Source of the DNA: Candidatus Defluviibacterium haderslevense
Lineage (GTDB): Bacteria > Bacteroidota > Bacteroidia > Chitinophagales > Saprospiraceae
DNA length: 64,000 bases
Reading direction: 5' to 3'
Assembly: GCA_016712225.1 (NCBI GenBank)
Contig: JADJRL010000003.1
Coordinates: 186,001-250,000 of the forward strand
In this document: positions 26,752 through 35,193 of the stretch, piece after piece
How the letters are laid out: the number at the start of each line of letters is the position of its first letter
How positions within the stretch are numbered: the first letter of the stretch is position 1
Position numbers and translations under genes: made by a program
The notes under the pieces: generated by a model
The model's input: only the letters and a program-made list of their open reading frames with translations
What the model was told of the DNA's origin: nothing
Database searches by the model: none

Positions 26752-27010
26752 TAGTTATAGAAATTCGAGTCGGCCTTAAGATGAACGAACTAAAAGATCT
26801 CGTCATACCGACGAGATGTTTTAGTGAAGTGAACCTAAATAATTGGCGAAGTCCTCGTAGCCTATTATTTAGGCATGGAGAATGAATAATTTTTGGTTTC
26901 TCTCAGCCTGATACAGGCTTCGGTTCATTCGTTAATTTGTGATTTTGGATCACAAATTTCTTGCTGATGCAAGATCACTCAATCATTTTTCATGAAAAAA
27001 GAACAAAAAG
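26752..27010 (+). repeat. Dispersed repeat R1, family B, copy 1 (hairpin chain)
   Basis: Same ends as R1 family A but a different core, shared with 60583-60834. The core is a string of stems. ACTAAAA-g-ATCTCGTC with its complement spans 26789-26825. CCTAAATAAT-t-GGC with its complement spans 26834-26873. GAATGAA/TTCATTC encloses AGCCTG/CAGGCT at 26880-26930. AATTTGTGAT/ATCACAAATT spans 26934-26958, and CTTGC/GCAAG spans 26960-26973. No reading frame. Confidence 0.85.
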
Positions 27011-27190
27011 TTTTTAAACAATACGAAAATTAAAAGTTAGCAGAATGTCATATAACCAAGATAATTTTTCAACCCTTTATAGTTTGCAAAAGCAAGGAAT
27101 TATGAGATTGATAACAGATTTAGAAATCCTTTTGAATTAAACAGTATTTTTTCTTAAACCATAATTTATTCATTTTTAAAAAATCATATT

Positions 27191-28099
27191 ATGAAACTTA
27201 AAGTAACCATCGACATCTTTAGTGGTCGACCCAACCCATTTCGAATTATTGAAGGAAGTGAAGCTAAAAAATTGCTCCAACAAATTCAACTCAATGCCTC
27301 ATTAACTGACAATACTACACAAAAAGAGCCTGAACACTTAGGCTATAGAGGTATTATCGTGGATCAATTAGATGGTGCTGCAACTGATTTTCCAGATCAC
27401 TTTAGAATCACGCCGGACCAACTATTCTCAGGAGATCAACATGCAGATGCCGATTCAGAAACATTTGAATCAAGCATCATAGATGCTATTTCTAAATTCA
27501 AAGGCACTGGAAATAAAAAAGATTTTAAAACCATGTTGCTTTCAGAAATGTCACAATTCAAAGATTTCAATGATGCTATTTTGAGAGCGCTTGTTATCCC
27601 ACCTGTCCTCTTTCCACCAGTCAATCCATGTCAATGTGCACCTTTACCAGACATTGCTTGGTGGAATGATGCCGGACCGCGACAAAGCGGAAACAACTGT
27701 TACAATTATGCTACCAATTATCGGACAGACACTTTCGCACAACCGGGCAGAGCAGCAGGATTACAATACACTTCTTTATCCGGTTGCACTGTAGCAGCAG
27801 GTCAACGTAGTGCCAAGATGGGAGCAGTTGCCGATGCTTTAATTGATACGCCACTGGCCAATAACGCATGTCCAAGTACTGGTCATTTGGTAGCACTGGT
27901 TATTGCCCCGGGATTTGATTACCATTGGTACCGAAAAGGCAAAGATGGTAAATGGAGTCACAAACCTGGCGGAACAAAAGCAACTTTATTAGACAATGCA
28001 GGACATTTTATTTTAGATCCAAGATCAGCCAATAGAGGTATGTACACTCAATTTTGTACCTTTATGCAAGTACTTCATGGACATACTAAGATCAAATAA
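27191..28099 (+). CDS. FSGRP-domain protein with a possible papain/CHAP-like domain
   Basis: 302 residues, two parts. Residues 1-105 have the pattern (T/L)-x-I-F-S-G-R-P-(N/D)-P, then LL and L-G-Y-R-G-(I/V)-(I/V), shared with the next gene. Residues about 145-295 have SGNNCYNYATN (Cys170), FAQPGRAAG, GHLVALVIAPG (His232), DYHWYRKGKDGKWSHKPGG (His245) and DPRSANRG. A Cys followed by a His after a long interval, with a strand, suggests a papain-like fold as in CHAP or NlpC/P60 domains, but I cannot assign it. No signal peptide. Overlaps the next gene by 23 bp. Confidence 0.6.
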   Translation: MKLKVTIDIFSGRPNPFRIIEGSEAKKLLQQIQLNASLTDNTTQKEPEHLGYRGIIVDQLDGAATDFPDHFRITPDQLFSGDQHADADSETFESSIIDAISKFKGTGNKKDFKTMLLSEMSQFKDFNDAILRALVIPPVLFPPVNPCQCAPLPDIAWWNDAGPRQSGNNCYNYATNYRTDTFAQPGRAAGLQYTSLSGCTVAAGQRSAKMGAVADALIDTPLANNACPSTGHLVALVIAPGFDYHWYRKGKDGKWSHKPGGTKATLLDNAGHFILDPRSANRGMYTQFCTFMQVLHGHTKIK

Positions 28100-28418
28100 T
28101 AAATGGCATTGTTCGCTGCTAATTTTCTCAGGCAGACCAGATCCCCAATGGATTCCAAAATCATCCTTGGTCGATAAATTATTAACCATTGCAGACTGCG
28201 CTCCTATATCCAACACGAATGTTGAACAAGTTTCAATACTTGGATATAGGGGCGTTGTTCTTGCATCTGAAACTTTATCGATTACAGCATTCAAAGGATA
28301 TTTATATTTAACTACTGCTCATGAATCAGAAATTAGAATTGACCTGCATCAAGCATTTGAAAAATTGATATTAAATGATATACCAAAAAAATATAAACAT
28401 CTACCATTGAATGAATAG
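28077..28418 (+). CDS. FSGRP-domain protein, single-domain paralog
   Basis: 113 residues. IFSGRPDPQW, then KLLTIAD and LGYRGVVL, align with residues 9-58 of the preceding protein. The remaining part ends in HQAFEKLILNDIPKKYKH. The start overlaps the end of the upstream gene by 23 bp, so the two are a translationally coupled pair. This looks like an immunity-type arrangement (small protein next to a larger protein carrying the same domain), but that is speculation. A fused fragment of a close relative lies at 30301-30408 and a degraded one near 51590-51850. Confidence 0.6.
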   Translation: MDILRSNNKWHCSLLIFSGRPDPQWIPKSSLVDKLLTIADCAPISNTNVEQVSILGYRGVVLASETLSITAFKGYLYLTTAHESEIRIDLHQAFEKLILNDIPKKYKHLPLNE

Positions 28419-28462
28419 CAATATGTATAACCAACATATAAAAAAAATAAATTACCAATACT

Positions 28463-28600
28463 GGTTAAAGCCCTGTAGGGGCGATCAATTTTTAGCGACG
28501 GATAAAATCCGTCGCTAAAAATTAATAGTTATTGTTTTTGGCGGCATTTTTGCTTGATTTTGCAAAAATGATGACAAAAACATTCCGTTCTTATTGAGAT
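28463..28600 (+). repeat. Dispersed repeat R2, copy 2, with perfect 14-bp hairpin
   Basis: TTTTTAGCGACGGA (28489-28502) pairs perfectly with TCCGTCGCTAAAAA (28508-28521) over a TAAAA loop. The rest aligns with 26088-26224. It lies 36 bp before the methyltransferase start. Confidence 0.75.
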
Positions 28601-28635
28601 ATGAATAATTACAAAATAGTAAAATCATTTAATTG

Positions 28636-29259
28636 ATGAATGACACTTGGACCGATCGCTGGAATGAAAGATATAGTAGCCATGACTTTGCTTATGGAAC
28701 ATCTCCCAATCTGTTTTTCAAAGAAGAAATCACAAAATTACCTGTAGGCACTATACTCTTTCCTGCAGAAGGTGAAGGTCGAAATGCAGTATTTGCAGCT
28801 TCATTAGGTTGGCATACTGTTGCCTTTGACATTAGTATGGAAGGAAAAAACAAAGCTATGCGACTCGCAGAATCCTGCAACGTAAGTATCGATTACCAAG
28901 TGGGCTTATTGGAAAACATGAATTATCATAACGAACAATTTGATGTGATCGCCCTAATCTATGCTCACTTTCCTGCCGACATCAAATCTAAGTATCACAA
29001 AACACTCAGCTCATACTTAAAAAAAGATGGCATCATTATTTTCGAAGCTTTTAGTAAAAAACATCTTGACTATATACAAAAAAATGAAAAAGTAGGTGGG
29101 CCCAGAGATATAGACCAATTGTTTTCAATGGACGAAATACAATCCGATTTTGATTTGTATCATATTATTACCTTGGAAGAAAAGGAAATAGAATTACAGG
29201 AAGGACTGTTTCACAATGGAATAGGCTCTGTGATACGATTTGTTGGACAAAAAAAATAA
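28636..29259 (+). CDS. Class I SAM-dependent methyltransferase, TehB-like
   Basis: 207 residues from the ATG at 28636 (a TTG codon directly before it gives one extra residue). Landmarks: W-x-x-R-(Y/F)-x-x-x-x-F-A-Y-G-x-x-P-N-x-F, motif I seen as ILFPAEGEGRNAVFAA, then VAFDIS, FDVIALIYAHFP and LKKDGIIIFEAFS. This is the TehB/tellurite-resistance-like subgroup that probably methylates a small thiol or chalcogen compound. Starts right after repeat R2, which must contain or flank its promoter. Confidence 0.85.
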   Translation: MNDTWTDRWNERYSSHDFAYGTSPNLFFKEEITKLPVGTILFPAEGEGRNAVFAASLGWHTVAFDISMEGKNKAMRLAESCNVSIDYQVGLLENMNYHNEQFDVIALIYAHFPADIKSKYHKTLSSYLKKDGIIIFEAFSKKHLDYIQKNEKVGGPRDIDQLFSMDEIQSDFDLYHIITLEEKEIELQEGLFHNGIGSVIRFVGQKK

Positions 29260-29407
29260 GAAATTGGTATTTTTAAACAAGTTTTGGTATGTATCATTAA
29301 TTTCTAAAAGCAATTAATTATTAACAGAAGTTTGCTTCACAATTTTTCCTAAAATATGAACATTTGGAAAATTATAACTATATGTTAGTAATTAAATAAA
29401 ATGATCC

Positions 29408-29444
29408 TATATTTGTACGTATAAATATAATAAATGAGTACGTA
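29408..29444 (+). promoter_or_regulatory. Promoter -7 element TATATTTG with two TACGTA palindromes
   Basis: TATATTTG (29408-29415) matches TAnnTTTG fully. GTACGTA occurs at 29415-29421 and again at 29438-29444, both before the antitoxin ATG at 29457. Paired palindromes around the start site fit autoregulation by a toxin-antitoxin complex; this is inference. Confidence 0.5.
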
Positions 29445-29456
29445 TGTTAATAAAAC

Positions 29457-29705
29457 ATGGATACCAAACTAACACTTAAGCTTGATAAACAAGTAATAAT
29501 AAAAGCGAAACGATACGCACAAAAAAAGAAAATCAGCCTTTCGCAGGTCATTGAAAGTTATCTTGAAAAAATTACCGAATCAAGTCAAACGCCACAGGAT
29601 GAAATAACTCCATTAGTCAAATCTTTAACGGGTTGCATTATTTTAACAAAAAAACTTGACTCGAAAAAAGTGTACAGGGATCACTTAACTAAAAAATACA
29701 CATAA
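29457..29705 (+). CDS. Antitoxin of a PIN toxin module (DUF6364-like)
   Basis: 82 residues. MDTKLTLKLDKQVIIKAKRYAQKKKISLSQVIESYLEKI is a ribbon-helix-helix fold, and the following acidic, flexible stretch fits a toxin-blocking tail. The DUF6364 family (from memory) pairs with PIN toxins in Bacteroidota. Its stop lies 2 bp before the toxin ATG at 29708, so the module is a normal two-gene operon except that the toxin is broken. Confidence 0.85.
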   Translation: MDTKLTLKLDKQVIIKAKRYAQKKKISLSQVIESYLEKITESSQTPQDEITPLVKSLTGCIILTKKLDSKKVYRDHLTKKYT

Positions 29706-29707
29706 TC

Positions 29708-30116
29708 ATGTCCAAGTTTTTCATTGATACTGATGCTTGTCTGGACAAGCTTGCTAATCGTATGCCGTATTCTAACGCGGCACAACTACTTTTCTCTCAA
29801 GCTGACAAGGGTACAATTCAATTACATGTCTCAGCATTAACTTTTGCAAATCTAGACTATATTTTTGAAATCTACTTACAAAATACGTGATGTAAGAATT
29901 ATTCTTTCCAAATTCAAAACACTAGTCAAAGTTCTTCCAGTCACTGGTAAAGTAATTGAACTAGCACTTACATCTGACTTTGTAGATTTTGAAGATGCCA
30001 TCCAATATTATACATGTATTCAAGCAAGAATATCTACACTTTTAACCAGAAATCTCAAAGATTTTAAAAAAGCAAAAATCAATATTATGACCCCAGATAT
30101 GTATCTTAAAACATAA
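29708..30116 (+). pseudogene. PIN-domain toxin (VapC/PIN_3-like) with a one-base frameshift
   Basis: Two adjacent frames make up one PIN domain. Frame one (29708-29866): KFFIDTDACLDKL with the first acidic residues, SALTFANLDYI. Frame two (from 29865): LKSTYKIRDVR, DFEDAIQYY (acidic cluster) and LLTRNLKDFK, ending in TPDMYLK. Removing one T from the T run at 29862-29866 restores the join LDYI-LKSTYK, as expected for PIN_3 proteins. So either one T was inserted in a real pseudogene or the base is an error. The antitoxin upstream is intact. Confidence 0.8.
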
Positions 30117-30182
30117 TTAGTACAATCATTTTTTGTATTTTACACCTAAATTACACTTTAAAATTTCATAATTTACAATATA

Positions 30183-30408
30183 ATGCGCATTAACTTCTGG
30201 GAATTAAGCAGCGACTGGCATTCTGGTGGACACAACACTAAATACATTTAAACTAATTCTTTACCTGTCCTTTGTGTCCTTCAAGTGATACGTATATATA
30301 ACTAGTGGCCATGAATCTGAAACCAGCCTCGACTTCAATCAAGCATTCGAAAAAATGATATTAAATGATCTACCAAAAAAATATAAACATTTAAATACAC
30401 TTATGTGA
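30183..30408 (+). pseudogene. Mosaic of two gene fragments
   Basis: 30183-30293 aligns with the first 110 bp of the membrane gene at 33824 (M-R-I-N-F-W-E-L-S-S-D-W-H matches M-I-K-F-W-E-I-T-S-G-W-H). An in-frame stop follows at 30249. 30301-30408 aligns with the last 108 bp of the FSGRP gene at 28077 (HESE, QAFEKMILNDLPKKYKH). Together they form one fused remnant without function. Confidence 0.8.
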
Positions 30409-30581
30409 AGAATAACTTTTAAAGTAAATTATACCAATAAATGTATAGTTATAAATTGGTTTCTATTCATCCATTTAGTCAAAATTCTAATTATATCATA
30501 TACAGAATTGAAATAATAAAATAATATTTGTATTTTGCCATTCTTTATATTAGGTAAGCCTAAATCAAATTTTCAAATGTT

Positions 30582-32024
30582 ATGCTAAACCACCTCATAT
30601 CACTATTTTTATTATTGGCTATTTGGCCTAATTTCTTACTTTTTGGTCAAATCAATTACGAAGACAACTTAGATAAAGCCTTTGAGCAATCGCGAATACA
30701 AAATAAAAATCTACTTATAATCCGATATAATCAAGTATCAATTAATGGGAATGAAAATCATTCTTATAGTTCTGATGATTATATATTAGATTCACTTCTC
30801 AAGGATACCTCAATTATAAACTACATTAAATCAAATTTTATAGTTTACCATTTAAATAATGAATCCAATCAAAACAGTGATATATTATTCTATTCTCAAT
30901 TTTTTTGTAATTACACTCCAAACTTGATCCTATTTACACCTGACAGTAGCCTTATTGATTTTAAAAATTCAATTTCTTTCGAATTCAAAATTGAAAATTT
31001 ATTATCACTCTTAGATACAATACAATCAAAAAAAGAAGACCTAAGAATAAGATTAACATTAGAAGATAAATTTAAGAAAAATAACATTTCAGATCATGAA
31101 CTATTTCAATTGATAACATTAAGGAATGAACTAAATATTAAATCAGTTGAATATTATAATCAATATGCATTAAGAAAAGTCGAATTAAATTCTGAATTTG
31201 CAAAGAACAATTTAAATCAGGATTTTAAAACAACAGATGCTATGGTTCCCTATTTTTTAGAATCAAACAAGCCTAATGATGAAAGTTGGGATTATTACAA
31301 AGTAGCACTAATTGGCTCAATTTTAGAAAGGGCAAAATCCAATACAGACAAATCAGAGTTCGAAAAAGCAACTTTTTTGTTTGAAGAACATACCAATAAA
31401 TTAATGAAAAGCCAAGCAGAAAAGTATCCTCAATGGTCGAAATTAGACCCAGCCAATAATCAAATACTTCTTAAAGAAAATAATTTAGAAGATAGATTCA
31501 ATTACTATCTTAGTATTTCAGATACCTCTAATATAATTAAATATGGAAATGAATTTGCGTCATTATTATACCAATCATACAATAAAAAACTTAAACAATT
31601 TATAAATTTAATTTTAGATGAAAATCTAAAAATTATAAAATCGATTCCATCCTATTCAGATTCAGAAAAATTAGCTAAAGAACAACAATATTTGAACAAC
31701 AAACCGATATTAATAGAAAATGAAACCAATAAATATAATGAAAGAGTAGCTAAAAATTTAAATGAAATATCTTGGTCATACTATAAATATTCTAAGAACA
31801 ATCATGAATTGAAAGATGCACTTACATGGTCAAAATTTTCTCTAAAATTGAATTCGACTTCTGAAAAATTAGATACATATGCACATTTATTATTCAAATT
31901 AGGCCATCAGAAGAAAGCTCTTAAATATCAAAACATGGCTATACAAATGGCACAACAAGAAGGAAAATATACTGAATATATTGATGGTCTAAAAACAGAA
32001 TTAAATAAATACAATAATAAGTAA
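30582..32024 (+). CDS. Secreted thioredoxin-like/helical repeat protein
   Basis: 480 residues, signal peptide ending near LLFGQ (about 23). The first 130 residues resemble a thioredoxin-like fold used in exported proteins (LDKAFEQSRIQNKNLLII, later FCNYTPNLILFTPDS), but the CxxC motif is absent. The rest is helical, with TPR-like helices near the end (SWSYYKYSKNNHELKDALTWSKFSLKLN, then LFKLGHQKKALKYQNMAI). Function unknown; rich in Asn and Lys like other genes nearby. Confidence 0.55.
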   Translation: MLNHLISLFLLLAIWPNFLLFGQINYEDNLDKAFEQSRIQNKNLLIIRYNQVSINGNENHSYSSDDYILDSLLKDTSIINYIKSNFIVYHLNNESNQNSDILFYSQFFCNYTPNLILFTPDSSLIDFKNSISFEFKIENLLSLLDTIQSKKEDLRIRLTLEDKFKKNNISDHELFQLITLRNELNIKSVEYYNQYALRKVELNSEFAKNNLNQDFKTTDAMVPYFLESNKPNDESWDYYKVALIGSILERAKSNTDKSEFEKATFLFEEHTNKLMKSQAEKYPQWSKLDPANNQILLKENNLEDRFNYYLSISDTSNIIKYGNEFASLLYQSYNKKLKQFINLILDENLKIIKSIPSYSDSEKLAKEQQYLNNKPILIENETNKYNERVAKNLNEISWSYYKYSKNNHELKDALTWSKFSLKLNSTSEKLDTYAHLLFKLGHQKKALKYQNMAIQMAQQEGKYTEYIDGLKTELNKYNNK

Positions 32025-32174
32025 GACATTTAATATTTTTGAATTAAATTTAGATAAATTTCAAAATAAATAAAATCAATTAATAAATAGAAATAAATTT
32101 TCACATTAAGTATTTAAAAAATAAAATTGACAGGGCATTGTCCTTCGAAGCGTAAATAGTTAAATATTAATACA

Positions 32175-33731
32175 ATGAATTACAAACTTAATATATTATT
32201 TGCAGTGTATAGCATATCAGTTGCTACATTTTATATTTCTCACGCCAATGCTCAAAGCGGAACTCTGGATTTAAGCTTTGGTGTTGATGGCTTTGTTATA
32301 ACGAATTACGGAAAAAGAACCGACATTGCAAATGGAATGGTCATTCAACCAGATGGAAAAATCTTAGTTGTTGGAGGCACTTCAACTAATGGTAGTTCCC
32401 CTGATTTTGCTATGTCTCGCTATAATCCAAACGGAACTCTTGATAACAGTTTTGGCGTTGGAGGCATATTCCTTAAAAGTATTAATTCCCCAAATCAAAT
32501 TACCAAAGCTGTTAATTTACAAAAAGATGGTAAAATTATTGTTGGTTTAGAAAATTCAAATTTAGAACGCTATTTAAGTAATGGCAAAATAGATAGTAGC
32601 TTTGGGATTTACGGAACTGTAATTCCAAAATTTCAAAAAAATATTATTTCAAGCTATTTGTCAACAATAATCACTCAGAGTGATGAAAAAATTATAACGG
32701 TCGGCTCGGCGAGAGATAGTCAATTTAACTGGATTGTATTAAATCGATACAACAGCAATGGTAGTTTAGATTCAAGTTTTGGCACTAATGGAATTTTAAT
32801 AACAAATATTCGAGCATACAGTTTGGCCTATTCCGTCGATTTACAAATTGATAGAAAAATAATAATTTCAGGAGTAGATATGGTTAATAATAAATCAACC
32901 ATTTTAATAATGCGATTCAGGACTGATGGAAATTTAGATAGTAGTTTTGGTATAAATGGAATATTGTCAACAAGTATAGGAACTAAACGGGATGCAGACT
33001 ATACAATAAAAGTACAAACTGATGGATATATAGTAATTGCTGGCAATTCTGAAAATGAATCAGAACCTTTATATATTGCATTGCTCAGGATTAACAGCAA
33101 TGGAAGCATTGACAGTACTTTTGGAACAAATGGCATTATCAAGACTTTAGTTAGTCCTAAGCAGAATACTCTTCTACGCTCAATGACGATTCAAAAAGAT
33201 GGAAAAATTCTAGTTTCAGGAGTAAGTTTTATCAGTCCTAACTTTGTTTTATTTCTCCAAAGATTTAATAATAGTGGAACTATAGACAGTAGTTTTGGCG
33301 TAAATGGAACTGCTGCTTTATTTAATAATTCACTAGTGTTGAACCCCACTTCATTAGCTTTACAAAATGACGGAAAAATAGTATTATCTGGAAATCAAAC
33401 ACCACCAAGTAGTCCGTCAAGCTATGATATTTTTGTATTACGCCTTAACAATACAATAACTGGATTAAATGAAGAAAGCAAACAATTATTAGAACTTTGT
33501 GCAGCTCCTAATCCATTTCATTCTACATCATCCATTGATCTTAAACATACTTTAGAAAATGGCACTTTGATATTTTACAATATGTACGGGATAAAAGTTA
33601 AAACTATAAAAAATATTTCTGGCAAGACCTTAACAATTCAACGCGACCAATTATCTTCTGGAATTTATCACATTCAACTCTTTGAAAAAAATATGTTTAT
33701 TGCTGAAGGCAAAATACTAATTAACAACTAG
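32175..33731 (+). CDS. T9SS protein with delta-60 repeats
   Basis: 518 residues, signal peptide ending near NAQS (about 27). At least seven delta-60 units are visible, each with the core G-(T/S)-(L/I)-D-(S/L)-(S/T)-F-G-(V/T/I)-(D/N)-G preceded by Q-x-D-G-K-I-(L/I)-V. These fold as beta-propeller blades. A type A sorting domain ends the protein (AAPNPFHSTSS, LIFYNMYGI, SSGIYHIQLF). Probably attached to or released from the cell surface. Its substrate or ligand is not predictable. Confidence 0.9.
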   Translation: MNYKLNILFAVYSISVATFYISHANAQSGTLDLSFGVDGFVITNYGKRTDIANGMVIQPDGKILVVGGTSTNGSSPDFAMSRYNPNGTLDNSFGVGGIFLKSINSPNQITKAVNLQKDGKIIVGLENSNLERYLSNGKIDSSFGIYGTVIPKFQKNIISSYLSTIITQSDEKIITVGSARDSQFNWIVLNRYNSNGSLDSSFGTNGILITNIRAYSLAYSVDLQIDRKIIISGVDMVNNKSTILIMRFRTDGNLDSSFGINGILSTSIGTKRDADYTIKVQTDGYIVIAGNSENESEPLYIALLRINSNGSIDSTFGTNGIIKTLVSPKQNTLLRSMTIQKDGKILVSGVSFISPNFVLFLQRFNNSGTIDSSFGVNGTAALFNNSLVLNPTSLALQNDGKIVLSGNQTPPSSPSSYDIFVLRLNNTITGLNEESKQLLELCAAPNPFHSTSSIDLKHTLENGTLIFYNMYGIKVKTIKNISGKTLTIQRDQLSSGIYHIQLFEKNMFIAEGKILINN

Positions 33732-33823
33732 GCTTAATAAATTTTATGATCCAAATAAATATAAATCAAATTTATAGGTATTAATATAATAAACATAAAA
33801 AAATTTGTTTTGAATTTTCTCAT

Positions 33824-34246
33824 ATGATCAAATTCTGGGAAATTACTAGCGGCTGGCATACTAGTGGAGACATAACTCAATACATCTTAACTCATGGCTT
33901 ACCTCTCCTTTGTCTCCTTCAAGTGATACTTCTGTTAATATCCATAAATTATCAGAACTACATTTATACAAATTTGCTAAAATATAATAAATGGATCATT
34001 GCAATTATTGGATTATTGCTATTTTTTAATTTAATGGAAAAAATAATATTTCTAAGGTATTACCACATACCCCTCCCAAATATTGAAAATACTTGGCTAC
34101 TTTTTATATTCTATGTTTTTTCCAACATCATTATACCCATTTCCTTACTCGCATTTAGAAAATATTTGGATTTAAGAAAAAGCTTATTGCTTTACTCCAT
34201 CCCAATAATATTTTTTATATTGAATGACTGGGTTGCAAAAATGTAA
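33824..34246 (+). CDS. Small four-helix membrane protein
   Basis: 140 residues, four hydrophobic segments (about 23-43, 57-74, 87-109, 117-135). N-terminus MIKFWEITSGWHTSGDITQY. No family recognised. A truncated relative of its 5' end is fused to an FSGRP fragment at 30183, suggesting the two genes were once neighbours. Confidence 0.6.
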   Translation: MIKFWEITSGWHTSGDITQYILTHGLPLLCLLQVILLLISINYQNYIYTNLLKYNKWIIAIIGLLLFFNLMEKIIFLRYYHIPLPNIENTWLLFIFYVFSNIIIPISLLAFRKYLDLRKSLLLYSIPIIFFILNDWVAKM

Positions 34247-34309
34247 TTAAAACATTTAAACGGTTGGACCAATTAACAAAATAATTCTTACCCATAATAG
34301 ACAAATCCT

Positions 34310-35191
34310 CTATATCTTTTGAAAGTACCTATTTACGTTGGCTAAGCCAAAAATGCCATACCCATTTTTAATATTTTGGTGAACAATTATGGGTTCAGCA
34401 AATGGGTTGCCATCTGAATAATAAGATCGAGCCAATGAACTAAGATATAAATAAGCATCTCTTGAAAAATGATGTGCTTCAATAATTAATCCTACTACGT
34501 TCTGGGTGCTACCCCACCTACTTGGAAAAACTTCTAAACTTAAAGTATATTCTTTGCCATTGAATAATTCATCTTTAAATAATGCGAATGAGGAAAAGTC
34601 TATATCAAAAGCAGGATCACTTGATCCAATTGAATTCATCAAGGTATCAATACTTCCATTCTCTTCTACAATATACAAAACATTAAACCCATAGTAGTTT
34701 TTTTCATTGGGATTATCTTTAATTTTTATTTTGACAATATCAGGTTTATCAAAATTTGAACCTAATGATCTATTGGCTTGCTTTAAACTGGCTTCGATAA
34801 TTTGAATTGAATCAGGCATTGTTTGTGTGCTTTCTAAATCTGTTGCGCCATTTATTTTTACCCGGATAGATAATATTTCACCAGCTGATATTGGCGAACC
34901 ATTATAGTCAATTCCGTCCTGAGTTTGGACATTCCAATTTCTATTTAAGTTGCTGACTAGATAAAAATCTACTTTGTCAGAAAGTGGGATAACAGGTTTT
35001 AAAATACCTACCGTTTTTGAAATGTATCCCTGCTGAACTTTTGATTCGTTCGTCCAAAGACAAGTCACTGCATACCCAGGCGGGAATTCGTCGATTTCCA
35101 CTTCAATTGTTTTATAAAAAAAACCATCGCATGAAGTAAAAATGAGTAATACAATGAACAAATGATATACCCTAAATAATTTAAAATTCAT
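34310..35191 (-). CDS. DUF4249 lipoprotein, partner of the TonB receptor
   Basis: 293 residues. Lipoprotein signal ending in IFTSC, then beta-rich sequence with the opening I-E-V-E-I-D-E-F-P-P of the DUF4249 family, and a long run of strands with no transmembrane part. DUF4249 proteins are encoded directly after a TonB-dependent receptor in Bacteroidota and are thought to sit with it at the outer membrane. Here the start lies 2 bp after the receptor stop. The transported substrate is unknown. Confidence 0.85.
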   Translation of the reverse strand: MNFKLFRVYHLFIVLLIFTSCDGFFYKTIEVEIDEFPPGYAVTCLWTNESKVQQGYISKTVGILKPVIPLSDKVDFYLVSNLNRNWNVQTQDGIDYNGSPISAGEILSIRVKINGATDLESTQTMPDSIQIIEASLKQANRSLGSNFDKPDIVKIKIKDNPNEKNYYGFNVLYIVEENGSIDTLMNSIGSSDPAFDIDFSSFALFKDELFNGKEYTLSLEVFPSRWGSTQNVVGLIIEAHHFSRDAYLYLSSLARSYYSDGNPFAEPIIVHQNIKNGYGIFGLANVNRYFQKI

Positions 35192-35193
35192 AG

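Noticed and set aside
30249..30410. Possible small gene read through 30183-30408
   Set aside because: In-frame stop at 30249 and clear homology to two different genes show that it is a relic.
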